From Fluviicola sp. (lineage in GTDB: Bacteria > Bacteroidota > Bacteroidia > Flavobacteriales_D > Crocinitomicaceae): DNA of 64,000 nt. The stretch spans positions 1 through 64,000 of the forward strand of contig NZ_JAQSWB010000001.1 in the NCBI RefSeq assembly GCF_029266855.1, written 5' to 3'. Positions within the stretch are counted from its first letter, which is position 1; every line of letters starts with the position of its first letter. Shown piece after piece: positions 52,515-63,790 of the stretch. The translations under genes were made by a program, and so were the position numbers. A model generated the notes under the pieces. That model saw only the letters and a program-made list of their open reading frames with translations, was not told where the DNA came from and did not search any database.

Positions 52515-53411
52515 TTATCTTGGAATCTTTAAGCTTTGTCCCACACGTATGATATAAGATCTCAGATTATTCGCTTTTGCAATTTTGGATACGGTGGTGT
52601 GATGTTTTTCAGCTATTTGTGACAAAGTGTCTCCCGATCTTACAGTATACCTCTTATAATAATTTTTAGCAGGAGTCTCTTTAGTGGTAACCATTACAGA
52701 GAACATTTCAGCATCCTTTTGTGTTGCTTGTGCAAGCGTTACTGTACTTCCGATTTGGGGATCGTAATATTTGTAGAAATGTTGTTGAATGTTGATTGCA
52801 TTTGTCACGGTATCCAATTTTGTGCTGTTCCAATCGTAGCATTGCAATACGTTATCATTAAATTCCAATTGTTTTACAGGAATCAAGTTTGAATGTAAAC
52901 GGTGCATTCTCGGACATTGCTTTTGTACTGCAGGTAATCCACCGCCTGCTGAACCGCGACTGTCGACACTCATATAACATCTGCCGTCCATACTTGGCCC
53001 TACAACGGCACTCCAATGAACGGTTAAAGTTGCAGGATCAATCTGAATGTATAACTTCTTTAAATCGGAAGGAAATCCTTTGCTGCGAATTTCTGCTAAT
53101 CCGGCATTGATCTTATCGTTCAAAAATCCTCCGAAACCATCCATTCTCCTGCGGTTAAAGGAATGCAGGGCGTCATAAACATAGGGTTGACCAAGAGCAG
53201 TGTATGAATCTGTAATGATTAAATCGTTTTCCCCTAGCTGAATGGTGTCCGGATTATATTTCTGAAATTGAGGGACTTGAAGGATCTTTTTGGATCTGAT
53301 CGGGACGTAAGTTGAATCTAGTGATTCGGTATCCAATTCGTTATCCGTTTGTGCGCATAGCGTTTGGCTCCCAATTAAAATACCCAGAAAAATGAATTGA
53401 ACACCCCTCAT
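52515..53411 (-). CDS. Secreted LysM-domain protein
   Basis: A 298-residue protein with signal peptide MRGVQFIFLGILIGSQTLCAQ. The central 180 residues (SAVVGPSMDGRCYMSVDSRGSAGGG...) are an unnamed domain with several conserved-looking His/Cys (QKQCPRMHRLHSN). The C-terminal LysM domain (residues about 250-297: YTVRSGDTLSQIAEKHHTTVSKIAKANNL) binds peptidoglycan. Probably a periplasmic cell-wall protein; enzymatic activity is not established. Confidence 0.88.
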   Translation of the reverse strand: MRGVQFIFLGILIGSQTLCAQTDNELDTESLDSTYVPIRSKKILQVPQFQKYNPDTIQLGENDLIITDSYTALGQPYVYDALHSFNRRRMDGFGGFLNDKINAGLAEIRSKGFPSDLKKLYIQIDPATLTVHWSAVVGPSMDGRCYMSVDSRGSAGGGLPAVQKQCPRMHRLHSNLIPVKQLEFNDNVLQCYDWNSTKLDTVTNAINIQQHFYKYYDPQIGSTVTLAQATQKDAEMFSVMVTTKETPAKNYYKRYTVRSGDTLSQIAEKHHTTVSKIAKANNLRSYIIRVGQSLKIPR

Positions 53412-53586
53412 TTTGTTGTTTTATATGCATTTAACGCACCTAAATTTAACAAGTTACATCGGGATTTAAAAATAAAAGGGCGGAATAACAAAAAATATGT
53501 AAAAAATGGAAAGAAAGAGAAAGAGATCTGTTGACTTAGCATGACGCTTAAAATCCAAAGCGGGTGTGTTGAGAAAAACTATTTCC

Positions 53587-53594
53587 TACCTTTG
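53587..53594 (+). promoter_or_regulatory. -7 box directly before prmC ATG (leaderless?)
   Basis: TACCTTTG is a perfect -7 match and ends four bases before the ATG at 53599. It lies inside the longer reading frame starting at a GTG at 53566, arguing against that start. Confidence 0.6.
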
Positions 53595-53598
53595 GACC

Positions 53599-54447
53599 AT
53601 GCAAGATTTCAAAGAGCTTACCGCGGGTTGGGCGGATAAATTAGCGGATCTCTATTCCGAAAGGGAAGCCCGCAATATCCTCTTGCTTGCTCTGGAAGAT
53701 GTTTTCGGATTTACCAGGTCGAACCTACTTGTTTCTAAGGGAATTGACTTGTCGGAAAAGCAATTGGAAGAGCTGACAGAAATAGCTTCCCGTTTGAAAA
53801 CAGGAGAACCGTATCAATACATTGTTGGTTTTACTTACTTCGATGATTTGAAATTGAAAGTAGCACCGGGTGTCTTGATTCCACGCCCTGAAACAGAAGA
53901 ATTGGTCTCCTGGGTGCAGGAAACGGTTCAGCACAGGGAAAACCTGAAGGTGCATGATTGGTGTACGGGTTCCGGCTGTATTGCATTAGCGCTTAAAAAC
54001 CGTAATCCGGGTTTTGAAGTCAAAGGATTTGATGTTTCTCCGGAAGCACTTGAAATCGCCCGCCTGAATGGCAAAGAATTGAATCTTGAAGTAGAATTTC
54101 AAATCGACGATGCCTTAAATTCTGAAAGTAAAGAGAAAGCAGATGTCATAATTTCGAATCCTCCATATATTCCCTGGAAGGAGAAAGAGGAGATGCATGA
54201 GAATGTCACGGAATTTGAGCCGGATCTGGCACTCTTTGTTCCGGATGAAAATCCCTTGTTGTTTTACCGTGCCATTGCTGAATATGCAGTAAGTAATTTA
54301 GCTGATCAGGGCTGCTTGTTTTTTGAACTTCACGAGAATTATGCGTTTGAAACCAAAGCAATGGTCGAAGAACTGGGTTTTACTTCTGTGGAGATCAAAG
54401 AAGATCTGCAGGGAAAAAAACGTATGCTGAAAGCTTCCTGGAAGTAA
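53599..54447 (+). CDS. prmC: Release factor glutamine methyltransferase
   Basis: A 282-residue SAM-dependent enzyme that methylates the GGQ Gln of RF1/RF2. The N-terminal helical domain contains EARNILLLALED. The SAM motif is DWCTGSGCIALAL (about 120-132) and the substrate motif is NPPY (187-190). A start at 53599 fits both the family N-terminus and the upstream promoter; a GTG at 53566 would add 11 unrelated residues. Cytosolic; monocistronic. Confidence 0.96.
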   Translation: MQDFKELTAGWADKLADLYSEREARNILLLALEDVFGFTRSNLLVSKGIDLSEKQLEELTEIASRLKTGEPYQYIVGFTYFDDLKLKVAPGVLIPRPETEELVSWVQETVQHRENLKVHDWCTGSGCIALALKNRNPGFEVKGFDVSPEALEIARLNGKELNLEVEFQIDDALNSESKEKADVIISNPPYIPWKEKEEMHENVTEFEPDLALFVPDENPLLFYRAIAEYAVSNLADQGCLFFELHENYAFETKAMVEELGFTSVEIKEDLQGKKRMLKASWK

Positions 54448-54500
54448 AAAGTTTTCAATGATTTTGTATCTTTAATCTGGTTTAATCTCAATAAAAGTCA

Positions 54501-54932
54501 ATGTCTGATAAAGCAATTGTTAAAGAATACTCCAATGGAGAAGTGACAATAATTTGGAAACCTGAAAGTTGTATCCATTCAACCGTTTGCTGGAAAAAAA
54601 CAACCGGGCTTCCGAATGTTTTTCAACCAAATACAAAACCTTGGATTAAACCGGAAGGAGCAACTACTGCTGAAATTATCAGACAGGTTGATAAATGTCC
54701 CAGTGGTGCATTGAGTTACCGTTTGAAGGATGAACAGAAAGAAATGCTTCAGTCAAATGTGGTGGAAACACTTCCCAACGGTCCTTTGCTGGTTTATGGG
54801 AATCTTACGGTGAAACATGCCGGTTCGGAAGAAATAAAGGAGAGTAAGGTTACTGCTTTTTGTCGTTGCGGAGCTTCTTCCAATAAACCTTATTGCGACG
54901 GTACACATGTGCAGATAAACTTTTCTGATTAG
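54501..54932 (+). CDS. Fused 4Fe-4S mono-cluster / CDGSH iron-sulfur protein
   Basis: A 143-residue protein with two iron-sulfur modules. Residues about 15-75 are a Fer4_19-type divergent mono-cluster domain (C24, C30 and C66 with CPSGALSY). The C-terminal CDGSH motif is CRC...YCDGTH (C121, C123, C132, H136), binding a labile [2Fe-2S] cluster. The fusion is widespread in bacteria and probably acts in redox sensing or cluster transfer; no partner gene is adjacent. Confidence 0.93.
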   Translation: MSDKAIVKEYSNGEVTIIWKPESCIHSTVCWKKTTGLPNVFQPNTKPWIKPEGATTAEIIRQVDKCPSGALSYRLKDEQKEMLQSNVVETLPNGPLLVYGNLTVKHAGSEEIKESKVTAFCRCGASSNKPYCDGTHVQINFSD

Positions 54933-55011
54933 GAAGTAATGATTTTGGGGGTAATTCCGCAATATTACGTCCGGTTTTCAGTTTAGATTTCAATTTTGCA
55001 TCAATAGCTGT

Positions 55012-55019
55012 TATCTTTG
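55012..55019 (+). promoter_or_regulatory. -7 box of the RluA-type gene
   Basis: TATCTTTG matches TAnnTTTG; the ATG at 55040 follows after 20 nt. Confidence 0.5.
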
Positions 55020-55039
55020 CATCCCAGTTCTAAAATGAC

Positions 55040-56725
55040 ATGTCAGCAAAAAATCCAAAATTTATTTCATTCCAGTCTGATGTGTCTCATATTGTCCGTC
55101 CAGAAAAATTCACTTTTCCATTTTATTACGAGCCACACGAATTGGCACATATTGCCATGGACCAGTTGCAGGATTACCTGGTGAACCAAAAAGAATTGAA
55201 TCACAATTTTGGCTTGGATGATCAGCAGGATGGTTTGGTGATCGGTAAAATGTTTGGAGTTTTAGTGGTGGAGGACAAACTGGGAAACCTGGGATTCCTG
55301 GCTGCTTTCTCAGGGAAATTGGCAGATTCTAATGACCACGATTATTTTGTTCCGCCGGTTTTTGATTTGCTTGATTCACAGGGGTTTTTCCGGAAGGAAG
55401 AAATTGTCATCAATGACATGACGATTCGGATTGCCGAACTTGAAAAAAATGAAAGCTATTTAAGTGCAAAGGAGGAGTTGGAAAAAACAGGCGCATCTTA
55501 TCTGGAAGAACTGCAGAAGTATAAAAAAGAGATCAAAGAAGCGAAGGCTGAACGAAAGCAGATACGCGAGAATTCCAATGATCTCAATTCATCCGAATTG
55601 GAAATGCTTTTGGAAGAGTTGAGAAAGCAATCCATTCGCGAACAATACTTTTTGAAAGATTTCACGGAAGCGCACAAGCAAAAGATCGCAGCTTTAACTG
55701 AAGAGGTCAATGATTTTGAAAATCAGCTGAATGATCTTCGGGAAAAGCGTAAAAGTATGTCGAATGCCTTACAGGAAGAAATTTTTGATTCATACTACTT
55801 CCTGAACTCAAAAAAGGAAAGAAGAAGTCTGCAAAGTATCTTTGAAAATACAATTGACCATAAACCGCCGGCAGGTGCCGGAGAATGTGCAGCTCCAAAA
55901 TTATTACAGTTTGCATTCGAAAATGAGTTGAAGCCGGTTTGCCTGGGAGAATTTTGGTGGGGAGCATCCCCAAGATCGGAAGTACGTGTTCATAAGCAAG
56001 TCTACCCGGCTTGCAGGGGGAAATGCGAACCGATCCTGGGACACATGCTTGAAGGGCTTGATATGGACGAAAATCCAATGCTTCTGAATCCTGCTGAAAA
56101 CAAGGAACTGGAAATCGTTTTTGAGGACGATTATTTGGTTATAGTTAATAAACCTGCCGAATTTTTATCTGTACCGGGCAAAAATATTTCGGATTCGGTT
56201 TACACCCGGATGATGAGCAAATACCCGCAGGCGACCGGACCGATGATCGTTCATCGCCTGGATATGTCTACCTCAGGTATCCTGGTCCTTGCGAAGGATA
56301 AGAATGTGCACAAACACCTCCAGAAACAATTCATTAAGCGTAACGTGCAAAAACGATACGTAGCCCTGCTGGATGGGATCGTAGAAGAAAATACCGGTAC
56401 GATCGATTTGCCCCTTCGGGTCGATCTGGACGACAGGCCACGGCAGCTGGTATGTTACGAACATGGAAAACGTGCGGTTACAAAGTGGGAAGTGGTAGAG
56501 CGAAGAAACAATCAAACGCTGATTTATTTTTATCCCATTACCGGTCGGACACATCAGCTGCGTGTTCATTCGGCACATACTCTTGGCTTAAATGCTCCGA
56601 TTATCGGCGATGATCTATACGGTAAAAGAGAATCCAGGCTTCATTTGCATGCGCAATTCCTGCAATTCACTCATCCGATTACCAAAGAAACTGTAAAAAT
56701 CAAAGTTGACGCAGAATTTGCTTAA
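55040..56725 (+). CDS. RluA-family pseudouridine synthase with long N-terminal extension
   Basis: A 561-residue cytosolic enzyme. The C-terminal 210 residues are the RluA catalytic domain with the signature HRLDMSTSG (catalytic Asp at about 408) and the later GRTHQLRVH. The N-terminal 340 residues are an extension: a compact domain (1-125), a coiled-coil (about 140-265, Glu/Lys-rich) and a Cys-bearing segment (PACRGKCEPILGHML) near residue 330 that may bind metal. This architecture is a known RluA subgroup. The RNA target is unknown. Length is about twice that of RluA. Confidence 0.93.
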   Translation: MSAKNPKFISFQSDVSHIVRPEKFTFPFYYEPHELAHIAMDQLQDYLVNQKELNHNFGLDDQQDGLVIGKMFGVLVVEDKLGNLGFLAAFSGKLADSNDHDYFVPPVFDLLDSQGFFRKEEIVINDMTIRIAELEKNESYLSAKEELEKTGASYLEELQKYKKEIKEAKAERKQIRENSNDLNSSELEMLLEELRKQSIREQYFLKDFTEAHKQKIAALTEEVNDFENQLNDLREKRKSMSNALQEEIFDSYYFLNSKKERRSLQSIFENTIDHKPPAGAGECAAPKLLQFAFENELKPVCLGEFWWGASPRSEVRVHKQVYPACRGKCEPILGHMLEGLDMDENPMLLNPAENKELEIVFEDDYLVIVNKPAEFLSVPGKNISDSVYTRMMSKYPQATGPMIVHRLDMSTSGILVLAKDKNVHKHLQKQFIKRNVQKRYVALLDGIVEENTGTIDLPLRVDLDDRPRQLVCYEHGKRAVTKWEVVERRNNQTLIYFYPITGRTHQLRVHSAHTLGLNAPIIGDDLYGKRESRLHLHAQFLQFTHPITKETVKIKVDAEFA

Positions 56726-59324
<2,599 letters not shown>

Positions 59325-59580
59325 ACCCTAAAATTAATCCATTTTCATATCTGAACCAGCAAAGGCACGACATAAATTCTCTGTAAAATCTTGTCCAGGG
59401 TTTATAACCCTGGAAGGGTGGTGTGAAAAAAAATGAGTATATTAATCTTGCGCACATGAAAGCTTTGCGCAAGAACCGGCATTAAATAAAATCACATTCC
59501 CATATGTAAATGAAACCTTCTACACCTCCGTTTTCTTCTTCAGACGTTCAAGAGCAGATCAAGTGATTATAGAGTGTAGG

Positions 59581-59613
59581 TAGAGCGACTGTAGAGCGAC
59601 TATAGTGCGACTT
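59581..59613 (+). repeat. Three 11-bp direct repeats (iterons) upstream of dapA
   Basis: TAGAGCGACTG, TAGAGCGACTA and TAGTGCGACTT follow each other with no gap, one helical turn apart. They end about 65 bp before the dapA -7 box. Confidence 0.75.
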
Positions 59614-59679
59614 TTGTATTAAATTTTAACATCTTGAAATAAATTGTTTTCTGAAACAGCAATCCCTCGAAAAATCCGT

Positions 59680-59687
59680 ATTTTCGT
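59680..59687 (+). promoter_or_regulatory. -7 box of dapA
   Basis: TATTTTCG, one mismatch from TAnnTTTG, lies 30 nt before the ATG at 59718. Confidence 0.45.
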
Positions 59688-59717
59688 AGAGACTTTTTAC
59701 TGTTTAAAACAAATACA

Positions 59718-60599
59718 ATGAATCTATTTAAAGGAACCGGAGTTGCATTGGTAACGCCATTCAATGCAGACATGTCGATCGATTTTCCGGCATTGCGCAG
59801 ATTGGTGCAGGAACAAATTTCAGGAGGTACGAATTACTTAGTGGTTCAGGGAACTACCGGTGAATCTCCGACTTTAAACAGTGAGGAAAAAAAGCAGGTG
59901 CTGGAAACGGTTTTTGAAGCAAATAAAGGAACTTTACCGATCGTTTACGGAGTCGGTGGAAACAATACCGTTGAAGTTGCAGAAACACTCAGAACCATTC
60001 CGAAAGGAGTCGACGGAATTCTTTCAGTAGCTCCGTATTATAACAAACCGACACAAGCCGGCTATATTGCACATTACAAAGCCCTGGCTTCAGCTACCGA
60101 TTTGCCAATTATCTTATACAATGTCCCGGGAAGAACAGGATCAAACGTTCTTGCCGAAACAACACTGGAACTTGCCGAAATTAAAAACATTGTTGCAATG
60201 AAAGAAGCTTCCGGAAACCTCGAGCAGATCATGGAGATCATTCGCTGCAGACCCGAAGGGTTTTTAGTCCTTTCCGGAGATGATGCGATTACATTGCCCC
60301 TGATTGCTGCCGGTGCTGATGGTGTGATCTCTGTAGTTGCAAATTCATTCCCGGTGCAATTCAGTCAAATGGTTGCAAGCGCATTGAACGGTGATTTTGA
60401 AACAGCAAGAAAACTTCATTATGATTTGTTGCCGGTAACCAGGTTGCTTTTTGCAGAAGGAAATCCGGGCGGAGTTAAAATTGCACTGGAAAAATTAGGA
60501 TGGATGAAGCCTTATATGCGCCTTCCCCTGGTCCAGGTTTCCGATGCCTTGAAAGCGAAAATAGTTGAAGAGACGATCAAATTGATGAAAATAGATTAA
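59718..60599 (+). CDS. dapA: 4-hydroxy-tetrahydrodipicolinate synthase
   Basis: A 293-residue TIM-barrel aldolase condensing pyruvate with aspartate semialdehyde in lysine/diaminopimelate synthesis. The Schiff-base Lys is K162 (NIVAMKEASGN), the catalytic Tyr is Y134 (YNVPGRTG), and T46/T47 (GTTGES) are the proton-relay positions. Length matches the family. It is followed 3 bp later by a Tdi1-like gene, so the two are co-transcribed. Confidence 0.97.
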   Translation: MNLFKGTGVALVTPFNADMSIDFPALRRLVQEQISGGTNYLVVQGTTGESPTLNSEEKKQVLETVFEANKGTLPIVYGVGGNNTVEVAETLRTIPKGVDGILSVAPYYNKPTQAGYIAHYKALASATDLPIILYNVPGRTGSNVLAETTLELAEIKNIVAMKEASGNLEQIMEIIRCRPEGFLVLSGDDAITLPLIAAGADGVISVVANSFPVQFSQMVASALNGDFETARKLHYDLLPVTRLLFAEGNPGGVKIALEKLGWMKPYMRLPLVQVSDALKAKIVEETIKLMKID

Positions 60600-60602
60600 A
60601 CT

Positions 60603-61154
60603 ATGAACTTCACGTTTAATTACTTCAGGCATAAGTTTCCCGGGAAAAGACAATTCGGAATACTGACACCTGAAGAATTAACGTATACCAGAGAACATTT
60701 CCCCGAAGATCTATTCCTCTTCCTGGAAGAAGAAGGATACTGCAGCTATGGAAATGGCTTTTTTCACTTCGTAAACCCGGCGGATTACCGGGAGATTTTA
60801 TCTGAATGGCCGAAAGTTCCCGGAGAATACCAGGTCTTTTGTCGGACAGGAATGGGCGATTTAATTCTCTGGGGTGAGGAGCAGGTTCATATTTTACATG
60901 TTCATACAGGTTATTTCAGTACTATTTCTGAAAGTATGTTTGATTTCTTTAAATTTTCACTCGGAGATACACAATATGTAGACAACGTACTTTACAAAAA
61001 GCAATTTGACCAGGCAAGACAAATGCTTGGCGAATTGGATCAGGATGAATGTTACTCTTTTGTACCGGCATTGGCAATGGGTGGGGATGAGTCTGCAGAG
61101 AATCTGCATAAGATGAAGATATGGGATAGTCTGAGCCTTTTGTCTCAATTATAA
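60603..61154 (+). CDS. GAD-like/Tdi1-type immunity-like protein
   Basis: A 183-residue cytosolic protein. The N-terminal part (GYCSYGNGFFHFVNPADYREIL) matches the GAD-like domain, and the middle (VFCRTGMGDLILWGEEQVHILHVHTGYF) matches the Tdi1 C-terminal immunity domain of T6SS-type effectors. Both families belong to immunity proteins of polymorphic toxins. No toxin lies next to it; it sits 3 bp after dapA, which is unusual and could give constitutive expression. Function as an orphan immunity protein is inferred. Confidence 0.82.
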   Translation: MNFTFNYFRHKFPGKRQFGILTPEELTYTREHFPEDLFLFLEEEGYCSYGNGFFHFVNPADYREILSEWPKVPGEYQVFCRTGMGDLILWGEEQVHILHVHTGYFSTISESMFDFFKFSLGDTQYVDNVLYKKQFDQARQMLGELDQDECYSFVPALAMGGDESAENLHKMKIWDSLSLLSQL

Positions 61155-61278
61155 CTGCCCCGTTTCTCCCTAAAAGTCCGGGTGTAGTCCCGGAGGTAAA
61201 GTTCGGAAAACAAAAAAACTGACTAAATAATCACGCGATTCATTGAAAATTAATAGATTCGCACTAAATTACTTGACG

Positions 61279-62142
61279 ATGAAAAATAAACTAATCTTAG
61301 GTAGCGTCTTGTTAATGTTCGCTTATGCTTGTGGTTCCGGAGAAGAAAAACAAGAACTGGCAACAGTCGAAGAACAAGAAACCGTAGAAGCTGCTAATGT
61401 AAACTACAATATTCCATCGCCTTCAGAGCAATTTGCTTTGATCTCTAAAATGGATGCGGTAAAGAATACGAAGATTCTGCACGATCCTGCATTGGCGGAT
61501 AAGTATTCAAGCTCTTCTCAAAAAGCCTTGAATTTTGGTGTTTATACTGCTGACGTAGCATATCTGACTTCATTTAATGAAACAAATAAGTATTTGAGCT
61601 ATTTCGGTAAATTGGAAAAATTGGGATCGGATATCGGAGTTGCTCAGGTATTTGGAAATGAATTGGGTGAACTGGCAAAGAAATGGGATGGAAACGCGGA
61701 TTCATTATTCAAATTGAGTGATGACGTTTATAACCGTACGTTTCAGCGTCTGATTGAGATCGATAAAGGAGATGAACTTTCATTAATGCTTGTTGGAGGA
61801 TGGATTGAATCCATGCACTTAATGATCGGAAGTTCAAAAGGTTTTGGTAAATCCCCAAAATTAGACCAGGCTTTGGCTGATCAAAAATTAGTAGCTGAAA
61901 ACCTGTTGGAATTTTTGGTAAGCTACCAGGATAATGCTTCAGTAAAAGAATATTCCGCAGGTGTGGAAGAGATACTGAAAGTATATGAGCAATTAGATTG
62001 TAACTCTGGTGAGACCCAGGTACAAAACTCTAACGGGAAATTAACTTTTTCCGGAGGCGATAGTTGTAAAATGACACAAAAGTGTTTTGATAACTTATCG
62101 AAAAAAATCAAAGAAATACGTACTAAAATTATAACTGCTTAA
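61279..62142 (+). CDS. Lipoprotein of unknown function
   Basis: A 287-residue protein from the ATG at 61279 with lipobox LLMFAYACG (lipid Cys near 18) and an acidic linker (GSGEEKQELATVEEQ). The mature part is helical and ends in a Cys-rich segment (YEQLDCNSG, GDSCKMTQKCFDNL). An ATG 12 codons upstream would disturb the signal peptide. No family is recognised. Confidence 0.8.
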   Translation: MKNKLILGSVLLMFAYACGSGEEKQELATVEEQETVEAANVNYNIPSPSEQFALISKMDAVKNTKILHDPALADKYSSSSQKALNFGVYTADVAYLTSFNETNKYLSYFGKLEKLGSDIGVAQVFGNELGELAKKWDGNADSLFKLSDDVYNRTFQRLIEIDKGDELSLMLVGGWIESMHLMIGSSKGFGKSPKLDQALADQKLVAENLLEFLVSYQDNASVKEYSAGVEEILKVYEQLDCNSGETQVQNSNGKLTFSGGDSCKMTQKCFDNLSKKIKEIRTKIITA

Positions 62143-62152
62143 CTTTTTCGAT

Positions 62153-62638
62153 ATGAAATTTATTTTAACGTTAGCCCTACTATTTGGTTTTGTGTTTGCT
62201 CCGATTGCTATCGGGATTTCTCAATGTCCGCCTGCCGAGGCATTCATGAAAAAGAAAAAGACCAAAGATGCATATAGCTTAAACTCTCAATCGCGCTCGG
62301 GATCAATTGCTGCAGACGAATCATATGAAATGTCATTCATTGCACATCAGGGACTTGATTATCGCTTAACAACGGTTTTGGGTGAAGGAAGTGCCGGAAC
62401 ATTGAATTATGAGATCTACGAAATGGTTGTAGAGAAAAAAGCAGAAGGAGAAAAAGAAACTTTTAAAAGAACAAAAAAAGTGCTGGCTTCTTCCGGAAAT
62501 GCTGAAGTTTTAGAATTTACATCAGATAAATCACGTAAAATTTTCATTAATGTTTCCATTACAGGTGGAGATAAAAAGAAATTGGCATGTGTTGGTGTTT
62601 TGATCGAAACCAAACGTTCTGAGAAAACAGGATTTTAA
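62153..62638 (+). CDS. Secreted protein of unknown function
   Basis: A 161-residue protein following the lipoprotein by 10 bp, so probably in the same operon. The signal peptide is long (MKFILTLALLFGFVFA, then PIAIGISQ). The mature part is a small beta-sandwich-like domain (SIAADESYEMSFIAHQGLDYRLTT) with Lys-rich loops. The segment PIAIGIS is encoded by a near-copy of the 18-bp palindrome seen elsewhere. Function unknown. Confidence 0.75.
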   Translation: MKFILTLALLFGFVFAPIAIGISQCPPAEAFMKKKKTKDAYSLNSQSRSGSIAADESYEMSFIAHQGLDYRLTTVLGEGSAGTLNYEIYEMVVEKKAEGEKETFKRTKKVLASSGNAEVLEFTSDKSRKIFINVSITGGDKKKLACVGVLIETKRSEKTGF

Positions 62639-62666
62639 TCCGTTTGAATCATATTGAAAATTAATA

Positions 62667-62694
62667 GTAGGGCCGCGATTAATCGCGGCCCTAC
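62667..62694. repeat. 28-bp perfect palindrome
   Basis: Arm GTAGGGCCGCGATT is followed directly by its complement AATCGCGGCCCTAC. Located 29 bp after a stop and followed by a T-rich stretch, it may serve as a terminator. GC-rich compared with its surroundings. Confidence 0.85.
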
Positions 62695-62743
62695 ATGTTT
62701 TAATCATAATTTGCAATCTCCCATTCGGAATTCGGAATTCGTA

Positions 62744-62761
62744 TCCCGATAATTATCGGGA
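62744..62761. repeat. 18-bp palindrome variant TCCCGATAATTATCGGGA
   Basis: Same arms as the copies at 31703 and 36903 with AATT in the centre. It lies just upstream of nrnA and is flanked by GGAATTCGGAATTCG. Confidence 0.8.
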
Positions 62762-62770
62762 CGCAATTCG

Positions 62771-62778
62771 TAATTTTA
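62771..62778 (+). promoter_or_regulatory. Weak -7 box directly before nrnA
   Basis: TAATTTTA, one mismatch to TAnnTTTG, ends four bases before the ATG at 62783, as at prmC and the globin gene. Confidence 0.35.
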
Positions 62779-62782
62779 CATC

Positions 62783-63790
62783 ATGTATCAATCCTCACAA
62801 AAAATTAAAGAGTTTGTCGAACAAGCCAGGTCAATTGTAATTACTTCGCATAAATCACCCGACGGAGATTCGATAGGAAGTTCACTCGCCTTATTTCACA
62901 TCCTGAAGAAATGGGAAAAAAAAGTACAGGTCGTTCATCCTGATCCGGCGCCTACTTTCTTACATTGGGTTAGCGGTCAGGAACAAATCATTGATTTTGA
63001 GACGAAGCGGGAACATGCTGTTGCTGCAATTCAATCTGCCGATCTGATCTTTTGCCTTGATTATAACCATCCATCGCGGGTTGGTGATCATATGCAGGCA
63101 CTGCTGGTGGAATCATCGGCCAACAAGGTGATGATTGATCATCATTTGCATCCCGCAGATTTTTGTCAGGCTGTGATTTCTGAAACAACCGCTTGTTCAA
63201 CTTGTGAGTTGTTGTATACCTGGATCAAAGATATCGACCGGCTGGATGATCTGGATGAGACTTCCGGGGCGTGTATTTATTTGGGAATTATGACAGATAC
63301 AGGTTCTTTTCGTTTTCCTTCCGTAAGTTCAGCTACCCACGAAATTCTCGCAGATCTGATCGGGAGAGGAGTGAAACACTACCTGATCCATGAAGCCGTT
63401 TATGATACCAATACTGTCGACAGGATCAAACTGAGAGGTTACGCCTTATCTGAAAAACTGGTTTGTTTGAACGATATCCCGATTGCATATGTTTCTCTTT
63501 CGGAAAAGGAATTGGAGAAATACAATTATCAAAAAGGAGATACGGAAGGTTTGGTAAACCAGATTCTTGGTATTCAGGGTATTAAAATGGCAGTTTTGTT
63601 CGTCGAAAAGGAGGGGAAAGTCAAGATTTCTTTCAGATCAAAAGGTGATTATTTTGTCAATGAACTGGCAAATGCGCATTTCGATGGTGGCGGACATGCT
63701 TATGCCTCCGGTGGAATTTCTGCTGAAAGCTTGGATAAAACTGTGGAAAAATTTGTAACATTTGTAAAAGATTTCATTCCTAAAGCATGA
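62783..63790 (+). CDS. nrnA: DHH/DHHA1 phosphoesterase (NrnA-like oligoribonuclease/pAp phosphatase)
   Basis: A 335-residue cytosolic enzyme degrading nanoRNAs and pAp. Motif I reads HKSPDGDSIGS (residues 24-34), the DHH motif is MIDHHLHP (about 118), and the DHHA1 glycine-rich end is FDGGGHAYASGG. The order and length fit NrnA rather than RecJ. It is followed by a gldI-like gene with an ATGA overlap, an arrangement known near gldI in gliding Bacteroidota. Confidence 0.93.
   Translation: MYQSSQKIKEFVEQARSIVITSHKSPDGDSIGSSLALFHILKKWEKKVQVVHPDPAPTFLHWVSGQEQIIDFETKREHAVAAIQSADLIFCLDYNHPSRVGDHMQALLVESSANKVMIDHHLHPADFCQAVISETTACSTCELLYTWIKDIDRLDDLDETSGACIYLGIMTDTGSFRFPSVSSATHEILADLIGRGVKHYLIHEAVYDTNTVDRIKLRGYALSEKLVCLNDIPIAYVSLSEKELEKYNYQKGDTEGLVNQILGIQGIKMAVLFVEKEGKVKISFRSKGDYFVNELANAHFDGGGHAYASGGISAESLDKTVEKFVTFVKDFIPKA

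Larger units (their letters stand above)
59325..59717. other. Spacer upstream of dapA with iterons
   Basis: 393 bp. It contains a hairpin CCAGGGTT-tat-AACCCTGG (59395-59413), three 11-bp direct repeats (59581-59613) and the dapA -7 box (59680-59687). No gene seen. Confidence 0.6.
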
